In this document: in pieces, positions 51,801 through 61,700 of the stretch
Position numbering within the stretch: the stretch's first letter is position 1
How the letters are laid out: every line of letters starts with the position of its first letter
Source of the DNA: Taudactylus pleione
Lineage: Eukaryota > Chordata > Amphibia > Anura > Myobatrachidae
NCBI GenBank assembly: GCA_031769625.1
Contig: JAUIMM010002584.1
Coordinates: forward strand, 62,001-126,000
DNA length: 64,000 bases
Direction: 5' to 3'
Program-made: the position numbers and the translations under genes
Notes under the pieces: generated by a model
The model's database searches: none
Told to the model about the DNA's origin: nothing
The model's input: the letters and a program-made list of their open reading frames with translations, nothing else

Positions 51801-51922
51801 ACAAGAGGAGATATCACAAAGTATGCGCTTTTGTTATTTCCATTGCTTTCAATGCATTTTGGCCTAAAACTTGCATTTGCTGTTTTCTCTTAAATGCAAC
51901 ATGGGAGAAAAACCATTTCACA
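44754..51922 (+). repeat. 39-monomer superunit, copy 1 (7169 bp)
   Basis: Two related higher-order variants alternate. The first is marked by gctgtattctc (near 44894), the second by tatgggctttt (near 48699) and ttcaacatatcc (near 48087). Positions match the next superunit at +7169, for example the D-plus-tgtattctc block at 44754 and 51923 and the C-D-E run at 48930-49690 and 56099-56860. The shift is locally 6617 because of the 552-base duplication, later made up by three extra monomers in the second copy. The unit overlaps the 2023-base duplication, so the start is a chosen anchor. Confidence 0.75.
45493..46596 (+). repeat. 3-monomer (552 bp) tandem duplication
   Basis: The catattggcc variant near 45785 recurs 552 bases on, as do the D monomer and the ccttttc E-like monomer. 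At the junction the E-like 5' part (ccttttcacatcatatttg with gtgcaatttt) runs into tatgcgc and caaagcat instead of tatggact, as expected for an exchange product. The next E monomer (from about 46550) has the normal tatggact. Confidence 0.8.
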
Positions 51923-54900
51923 TCACATTTGTGGGTTTTGGTCTTCAACACATCCAGTGAAATTTTGAGCTGTCTGTGTTTGCCTCAAGAGGAGATAACA
52001 CAAAGTATGCGCTTTTGTTGTTTCCATTGCTTTCAAAGCATTTTGGCCTAAAATGTGCATTTGCTGTATTCTCTTAAACGCAACATGGGAGAAAAACCAT
52101 TTCACATCACATTTGTGGGTCTTGGTCTTCAACACATCCAGTGAAATTTTGAGCTGTCTGTGTTTGCTACAAGAGGAGATAACACAAAGTATGCGCTTTT
52201 GTGTTTTCATTGCTTTCAATGCATTTTGGCCTAAAACGTGCATTTGCTGTTTTCTCTTAAACGCAACATGGGAGAAAAACCATTTCACATCATATTTGTG
52301 GGTCTTGGTCTTCAACACATCCAGTGAAATTTTGAGCTGTCTGTGTTTGCTACAAGAGGAGATATCACAAAGTATGCGCTTTTGTTATTTCCATTGCTTT
52401 CAATGCATTTTGGCCTAAAACGTGCATTTGCTGTTTTCTCTTAAACGCAACATGGGAGAAAAACCATTTCACATCACATTTGTGGGTCTTGGTCTTCAAC
52501 ACATCCAGTGAAATTTTGAGCTGTCTGTGTTTGCTACAAGAGGAGATATCACAAAGTATGCGCTTTTGTTATTTCCATTGCTTTCAATGCATTTTGGCCT
52601 AAAACTTGCATTTGCTGTTTTCTCTTAAAAGCAACATGGGAGAAAAACCATTTCACATCATATTTGTGGGTCTTGGTCTTCAACACATCCAGTGCAATTT
52701 TGAGCTGTCTGTGTTTGCTACAAGAGGAGATATCACAAAGTATGCGCTTTTGTTATTTCCATTGCTTTCAAAGCATTTTGGCCTAAAACTTGCATTTGCT
52801 GTTTTCTCTTAAATGCAACATGGGAGAAAAACCATTTCACATCACATTTGTGGGTTTTGGTCTTCAACACATACAGTGAAATTTTGAGCTGTCTGTGTTT
52901 GCCTCAAGAGGAGATAACACAAAGTATGCGCTTTTGTTGTTTCCATTGCTTTCAAAGCATTTTGGCCTAAAACGTGCATTTGCTGTTTTCTCTTAAACGC
53001 AACATGGGAGAAAAACCATTTCACATCACATTTGTGGGTCTTGGTCTTCAACACATCCAGTGAAATTTTGAGCTGTCTGTGTTTGCTACAAGAGGAGATA
53101 TCACAAAGTATGCGCTTTTGTTGTTTTCATTGCTTTCAATGCATTTTGGCCTAAAATGTGCATTTGCTGTTTTCTCTTAAACGCAACATGGGAGAAAAAC
53201 CTTTTCACATCATATTTGTGGGTCTTGGTCTTCAACACATCCAGTGCAATTTTGAGCTGTCTGTGTTTGCTACAAGAGGAGATATCACAAAGTATGGACT
53301 TTTGTTATTTCCATTGCTTTCAATGCATTTTGGCCTAAAACTTGCATTTGCTGTTTTCTCTTAAAAGCAACATGGGAGAAAAACCATTTCACATCACATT
53401 TGTGGGTCTTGGTCTTCAACACATCCAGTGAAATTTTGAGCTGTCTGTGTTTGCTACAAGAGGAGATATCACAAAGTATGCGCTTTTGCTGTATCCATTG
53501 CTTTCAATGCATTTTGGCATAAAACGAGCATTTGCTGTTTTCTCTTAAACGCAACATGGGAGAAAAACCATTTCACATCACATTTGTGGGTCTTGGTCTT
53601 CAACACATCCAGTGAAATTTTGAGCTGTCTGTGTTTGCTACAAGAGGAGATATCACAAAGTATGCACTTTTGTTGTTTTCATTGCTTTCAAAGCATTTTG
53701 GCCTAAAACGTGCATTTGCTGTTTTCTCTTAAACGCAACATGGGAGAAAAACCATTTCACATCACATTTGTGGGTCTTGGTCTTCAACACATCCAGTGAA
53801 ATTTTGAGCTGTCTGTGTTTGCTACAAGAGGAGATAACACAAAGTATGCGCTTTTGTGTTTTCATTGCTTTCAATGCATTTTGGCCTAAAACGTGCATTT
53901 GCTGTTTTCTCTTAAACGCAACATGGGAGAAAAACCATTTCACATCACATTTGTGGGTCTTGGTCTTCAACACATCCAGTGAAATTTTGAGCTGTCTGTG
54001 TTTGCTACAAGAGGAGATATCACAAAGTATGCGCTTTTGTTATTTCCATTGCTTTCAATGCATTTTGGCCTAAAACGTGCATTTGCTGTTTTCTCTTAAA
54101 CGCAACATGGGAGAAAAACCATTTCACATCACATTTGTGGGTCTTGGTCTTCAACACATCCAATGAAATTTTGAGCTGTCTGTGTTTGCTACAAGAGGAG
54201 ATATCACAAAGTATGCGCTTTTGTTATTTCCATTGCTTTCAATGCATTTTGGCCTAAAACTTGCATTTGCTGTTTTCTCTTAAAAGCAACATGGGAGAAA
54301 AACCATTTCACATCATATTTGTGGGTCTTGGTCTTCAACACATCCAGTGCAATTTTGAGCTGTCTGTGTTTGCTACAAGAGGAGATATCACAAAGTATGC
54401 GCTTTTGTTGTTTTCATTGCTTTCAAAGCATTTTGGCCTAAAACGTGCATTTGCTGTTTTCTCTTAAACGCAACATGGGAGAAAAACCATTTCACATCAC
54501 ATTTGTGGGTCTTGGTCTTCAACACATCCAGTGAAAGTTTGAGCTGTCTGTGTTTGCTACAAGAGGAGATATCACAAAGTATGCGCTTTTGTTATTTCCA
54601 TTGCTTTCAATGCATTTTGGCCTAAAACTTGCATTTGCTGTTTTCTCTTAAACGCAACATGGGAGAAAAACCATTTCACATCACATTTGTGGGTCTTGGT
54701 CTTCAACACATCCAGTGAAATTTTGAGCTGTCTGTGTTTGCTACAAGAGGAGATAACACAAAGTATGCGCTTTTGTGTTTTCATTGCTTTCAATGCATTT
54801 TGGCCTAAAACGTGCATTTGCTGTTTTCTCTTAAACGCAACATGGGAGAAAAACCATTTCACATCACATTTGTGTGTCTTGGTCTTCAACACATCCAGTG

Positions 54901-57900
54901 AAATTTTGAGCTGTCTGTGTTTGCTACAAGAGGAGATATCACAAAGTATGCGCTTTTGTTATTTCCATTGCTTTCAATGCATTTTGGCCTAAAACGTGCA
55001 TTTGCTGTTTTCTCTTAAATGCAACATGGGAGAAAAACCATTTCACATCACATTTGTGGGTTTTGGTCTTCAACACATCCAGTGAAATTTTGAGCTGTCT
55101 GTGTTTGCTACAAGAGGAGATATCACAAAGTATGCGCTTTTGTTATTTCCATTGCTTTCAATGCATTTTGGCCTAAAACTTGCATTTGCTGTTTTCTCTT
55201 AAACGCAACATGGGAGAAAAACCATTTCACATCACATTTGTGGGTCTTGGTCTTCAACATATCCAGTGAAATTTTGAGCTGTCTGTGTTTGCTACAAGAG
55301 GAGATATCACAAAGTATGCGCTTTTGTTATTTCCATTGCTTTCAATGCATTTTGGCCTAAAACTTGCATTTGCTGTTTTCTCTTAAATGCAACATGGGAG
55401 AAAAACCATTTCACATCACATTTGTGGGTTTTGGTCTTCAACACATCCAGTGAAATTTTGAGCTGTCTGTGTTTACCTCAAGAGGAGATAACACAAAGTA
55501 TGCGCTTTTGTTGTTTCCATTGCTTTCAAAGCATTTTGGCCTAAAATGTGCATTTGCTGTTTTCTCTTAAACGCAACATGGGAGAAAAACCATTTCACAT
55601 CACATTTGTGGGTCTTGGTCTTCAACACATCCAGTGAAATTTTGAGCTGTCTGTGTTTGCTACAAGAGGAGATAACACAAAGTATGCGCTTTTGTGTTTT
55701 CATTGCTTTCAATGCATTTTGGCCTAAAACGTGCATTTGCTGTTTTCTCTTAAACGCAACATGGGAGAAAAACCATTTCACATCATATTTGTGGGTCTTG
55801 GTCTTCAACACATCCAGTGAAATTTTGAGCTGTCTGTGTTTGCTACAAGAGGAGATATCACAAATTATGGGCTTTTGTTATTTCCATTGCTTTCAATGCA
55901 TTTTGGCCTAAAACGTGCATTTGCTGTTTTCTCTTAAACGCAACATGGGAGAAAAACCATTTCACATCACATTTGTGGGTCTTGGTCTTCAACACATCCA
56001 GTGAAATTTTGAGCTGTCTGTGTTTGCTACAAGAGGAGATATCACAAAGTATGCGCTTTTGTTATTTCCATTGCTTTCAATGCATTTTGGCCTAAAACTT
56101 GCATTTGCTGTTTTCTCTTAAAAGCAACATGGGAGAAAAACCATTTCACATCATATTTGTGGGTCTTGGTCTTCAACACATCCAGTGCAATTTTGAGCTG
56201 TCTGTGTTTGCTACAAGAGGAGATATCACAAAGTATGCGCTTTTGTTATTTCCATTGCTTTCAATGCATTTTGGCCTAAAACTTGCATTTGCTGTTTTCT
56301 CTTAAATGCAACATGGGAGAAAAACCATTTCACATCACATTTGTGGGTTTTGGTCTTCAACACATCCAGTGAAATTTTGAGCTGTCTGTGTTTGCCTCAA
56401 GAGGAGATAACACAAAGTATGCGCTTTTGTTGTTTCCATTGCTTTCAAAGCATTTTGGCCTAAAACGTGCATTTGCTGTTTTCTCTTAAACGCAACATGG
56501 GAGAAAAACCATTTCACATCACATTTGTGGGTCTTGGTCTTCAACACATCCAGTGAAATTTTGAGCTGTCTGTGTTTGCTACAAGAGGAGATATCACAAA
56601 GTATGCGCTTTTGTTGTTTTCATTGCTTTCAATGCATTTTGGCCTAAAATGTGCATTTGCTGTTTTCTCTTAAATGCAACATGGGAGAAAAACCTTTTCA
56701 CATCATATTTGTGGGTCTTGGTCTTCAACACATCCAGTGCAATTTTGAGCTGTCTGTGTTTGCTACAAGAGGAGATATCACAAAGTATGGACTTTTGTTA
56801 TTTCCATTGCTTTCAATGCATTTTGGCCTAAAACTTGCATTTGCTGTTTTCTCTTAAAAGCAACATGGGAGAAAAACCATTTCACATCACATTTGTGGGT
56901 CTTGGTCTTCAACACATCCAGTGAAATTTTGAGCTGTCTGTGTTTGCTACAAGAGGAGATATCACAAAGTATGCGCTTTTGTTGTATCCATTGCTTTCAA
57001 TGCATTTTGGCATAAAACGAGCATTTGCTGTTTTCTCTTAAACGCAACATGGGAGAAAAACCATTTCACATCACATTTGTGGGTTTTGGTCTTCAACACA
57101 TCCAGTGAAATTTTGAGCTGTCTGTGTTTGCTACAAGAGGAGATATCACAAAGTATGCACTTTTGTTGTTTTCATTGCTTTCAAAGCATTTTGGCCTAAA
57201 ACGTGCATTTGCTGTTTTCTCTTAAACGCAACATGGGAGAAAAACCATTTCACATCACATTTGTGGGTCTTGGTCTTCAACACATCCAGTGAAATTTTGA
57301 GCTGTCTGTGTTTGCTACAAGAGGAGATAACACAAAGTATGCGCTTTTGTGTTTTCATTGCTTTCAATGCATTTTGGCCTAAAACGTGCATTTGCTGTTT
57401 TCTCTTAAACGCAACATGGGAGAAAAACCATTTCACATCACATTTGTGGGTCTTGGTCTTCAACACATCCAGTGAAATTTTGAGCTGTCTGTGTTTGCTA
57501 CAAGAGGAGATATCACAAAGTATGCGCTTTTGTTATTTCCATTGCTTTCAATGCATTTTGGCCTAAAACTTGCATTTGCTGTTTTCTCTTAAAAGCAACA
57601 TGGGAGAAAAACCATTTCACATCATATTTGTGGGTCTTGGTCTTCAACACATCCAGTGCAATTTTGAGCTGTCTGTGTTTGCTACAAGAGGAGATATCAC
57701 AAAGTATGCGCTTTTGTTGTTTTCATTGCTTTCAAAGCATTTTGGCCTAAAACGTGCATTTGCTGTTTTCTCTTAAACGCAACATGGGAGAAAAACCATT
57801 TCACATCACATTTGTGGGTCTTGGTCTTCAACACATCCAGTGAAATTTTGAGCTGTCTGTGTTTGCTACAAGAGGAGATATCACAAAGTATGCGCTTTTG

Positions 57901-58724
57901 TTATTTCCATTGCTTTCAATGCATTTTGGCCTAAAACTTGCATTTGCTGTTTTCTCTTAAACGCAACATGGGAGAAAAACCATTTCACATCACATTTGTG
58001 GGTCTTGGTCTTCAACACATCCAGTGAAATTTTGAGCTGTCTGTGTTTGCTACAAGAGGAGATAACACAAAGTATGCGCTTTTGTGTTTTCATTGCTTTC
58101 AATGCATTTTGGCCTAAAACGTGCATTTGCTGTTTTCTCTTAAATGCAACATGGGAGAAAAACCATTTCACATCACATTTGTGTGTCTTGGTCTTCAACA
58201 CATCCAGTGAAATTTTGAGCTGTCTGTGTTTGCTACAAGAGGAGATATCACAAAGTATGCGCTTTTGTTATTTCCATTGCTTTCAATGTATTTTGGCCTA
58301 AAACGTGCATTTGCTGTTTTCTCTTAAATGCAACATGGGAGAAAAACCATTTCACATCACATTTGTGGGTTTTGGTCTTCAACACATCCAGTGAAATTTT
58401 GAGCTGTCTGTGTTTGCTACAAGAGGAGATATCACAAAGTATGCGCTTTTGTTATTTCCATTGCTTTCAATGCATTTTGGCCTAAAACTTGCATTTGCTG
58501 TTTTCTCTTAAACGCAACATGGGAGAAAAACCATTTCACATCACATTTGTGGGTCTTGGTCTTCAACACATCCAGTGAAATTTTGAGCTGTCTGTGTTTG
58601 CTACAAGAGGAGATATCACAAAGTATGCGCTTTTGTTATTTCCATTGCTTTCAATGCATTTTGGCCTAAAACTTGCATTTGCTGTTTTCTCTTAAATGCA
58701 ACATGGGAGAAAAACCATTTCACA
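51923..58724 (+). repeat. 39-monomer superunit, copy 2 (6802 bp, two monomers shorter)
   Basis: Repeats the alternation: tgtattctc near 52063, then gctgtatcc (53488, as at 46871), ttcaacatatcc near 55255 and tatgggctttt near 55867. The next tgtattctc is near 58865, only 6802 bases after the last, so two monomers were lost. Its second half matches copy 1 at exactly +7169 from about 54.57 to 57.5 kb. Private changes include gtgaaagtttg near 54534, gtttacctcaag near 55473 and caaattatggg near 55862. Confidence 0.75.
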
Positions 58725-61700
58725 TCACATTTGTGGGTTTTGGTCTTCAACACATCCAGTGAAATTTTGAGCTGTCTGTGTTTGCCTCAAGAGGAGATAA
58801 CACAAAGTATGCGCTTTTGTTGTTTCCATTGCTTTCAAAGCATTTTGGCCTAAAATGTGCATTTGCTGTATTCTCTTAAACGCAACATGGGAGAAAAACC
58901 ATTTCACATCACATTTGTGGGTCTTGGTCTTCAACACATCCAGTGAAATTTTGAGCTGTCTGTGTTTGCTACAAGAGGAGATAACACAAAGTATGCGCTT
59001 TTGTGTTTTCATTGCTTTCAATGCATTTTGGCCTAAAACGTGCATTTGCTGTTTTCTCTTAAACGCAACATGGGAGAAAAACCATTTCACATCATATTTG
59101 TGGGTCTTGGTCTTCAACACATCCAGTGAAATTTTGAGCTGTCTGTGTTTGCTACAAGAGGAGATATCACAAAGTATGCGCTTTTGTTATTTCCATTGCT
59201 TTCAATGCATTTTGGCCTAAAACGTGCATTTGCTGTTTTCTCTTAAACGCAACATGGGAGAAAAACCATTTCACATCACATTTGTGGGTCTTGGTCTTCA
59301 ACACATCCAGTGAAATTTTGAGCTGTCTGTGTTTGCTACAAGAGGAGATATCACAAAGTATGCGCTTTTGTTATTTCCATTGCTTTCAATGCATTTTGGC
59401 CTAAAACTTGCATTTGCTGTTTTCTCTTAAACGCAACATGGGAGAAAAACCATTTCACATCACATTTGTGGGTCTTGGTCTTCAACACATCCAGTGAAAT
59501 TTTGAGCTGTCTGTGTTTGCTACAAGAGGAGATAACACAAAGTATGCGCTTTTGTGTTTTCATTGCTTTCAATGCATTTTGGCCTAAAACGTGCATTTGC
59601 TGTTTTCTCTTAAACGCAACATGGGAGAAAAACCATTTCACATCACATTTGTGTGTCTTGGTCTTCAACACATCCAGTGAAATTTTGAGCTGTCTGTGTT
59701 TGCTACAAGAGGAGATATCACAAAGTATGCGCTTTTGTTATTTCCATTGCTTTCAATGCATTTTGGCCTAAAACGTGCATTTGCTGTTTTCTCTTAAATG
59801 CAACATGGGAGAAAAACCATTTCACATCACATTTGTGGGTTTTGGTCTTCAACACATCCAGTGAAATTTTGAGCTGTCTGTGTTTGCTACAAGAGGAGAT
59901 ATCACAAAGTATGCGCTTTTGTTATTTCCATTGCTTTCAATGCATTTTGGCCTAAAACTTGCATTTGCTGTTTTCTCTTAAACGCAACATGGGAGAAAAA
60001 CCATTTCACATCACATTTGTGGGTCTTGGTCTTCAACATATCCAGTGAAATTTTGAGCTGTCTGTGTTTGCTACAAGAGGAGATATCACAAAGTATGCGC
60101 TTTTGTTATTTCCATTGCTTTCAATGCATTTTGGCCTAAAACTTGCATTTGCTGTTTTCTCTTAAATGCAACATGGGAGAAAAACCATTTCACATCACAT
60201 TTGTGGGTTTTGGTCTTCAACACATCCAGTGAAATTTTGAGCTGTCTGTGTTTGCCTCAAGAGGAGATAACACAAAGTATGCGCTTTTGTTGTTTCCATT
60301 GCTTTCAAAGCATTTTGGCCTAAAATGTGCATTTGCTGTTTTCTCTTAAACGCAACATGGGAGAAAAACCATTTCACATCACATTTGTGGGTCTTGGTCT
60401 TCAACACATCCAGTGAAATTTTGAGCTGTCTGTGTTTGCTACAAGAGGAGATAACACAAAGTATGCGCTTTTGTGTTTTCATTGCTTTCAATGCATTTTG
60501 GCCTAAAACGTGCATTTGCTGTTTTCTCTTAAACGCAACATGGGAGAAAAACCATTTCACATCATATTTGTGGGTCTTGGTCTTCAACACATCCAGTGAA
60601 ATTTTGAGCTGTCTGTGTTTGCTACAAGAGGAGATATCACAAAGTATGGGCTTTTGTTATTTCCATTGCTTTCAATGCATTTTGGCCTAAAACGTGCATT
60701 TGCTGTTTTCTCTTAAAAGCAACATGGGAGAAAAACCATTTCACATCATATTTGTGGGTCTTGGTCTTAAACACATCCAGTGCAATTTTGAGCTGTCTGT
60801 GTTTGCTACAAGAGGAGATATCACAAAGTATGCGCTTTTGTTATTTCCATTGCTTTCAATGCATTTTGGCCTAAAACTTGCATTTGCTGTTTTCTCTTAA
60901 AAGCAACATGGGAGAAAAACCATTTCACATCATATTTGTGGGTCTTGGTCTTCAACACATCCAGTGCAATTTTGAGCTGTCTGTGTTTGCTACAAGAGGA
61001 GATATCACAAAGTATGCGCTTTTGTTATTTCCATTGCTTTCAATGCATTTTGGCCTAAAACTTGCATTTGCTGTTTTCTCTTAAATGCAACATGGGAGAA
61101 AAACCATTTCACATCACATTTGTGGGTTTTGGTCTTCAACACATCCAGTGAAATTTTGAGCTGTCTGTGTTTGCCTCAAGAGGAGATAACACAAAGTATG
61201 CGCTTTTGTTGTTTCCATTGCTTTCAAAGCATTTTGGCCTAAAACGTGCATTTGCTGTTTTCTCTTAAACGCAACATGGGAGAAAAACCATTTCACATCA
61301 CATTTGTGGGTCTTGGTCTTCAACACATCCAGTGAAATTTTGAGCTGTCTGTGTTTGCTACAAGAGGAGATATCACAAAGTATGCGCTTTTGTTGTTTTC
61401 ATTGCTTTCAATGCATTTTGGCCTAAAATGTGCATTTGCTGTTTTCTCTTAAATGCAACATGGGAGAAAAACCTTTTCACATCATATTTGTGGGTCTTGG
61501 TCTTCAACACATCCAGTGCAATTTTGAGCTGTCTGTGTTTGCTACAAGAGGAGATATCACAAAGTATGGACTTTTGTTATTTCCATTGCTTTCAATGCAT
61601 TTTGGCCTAAAACTTGCATTTGCTGTTTTCTCTTAAAAGCAACATGGGAGAAAAACCATTTCACATCACATTTGTGGGTCTTGGTCTTCAACACATCCAG

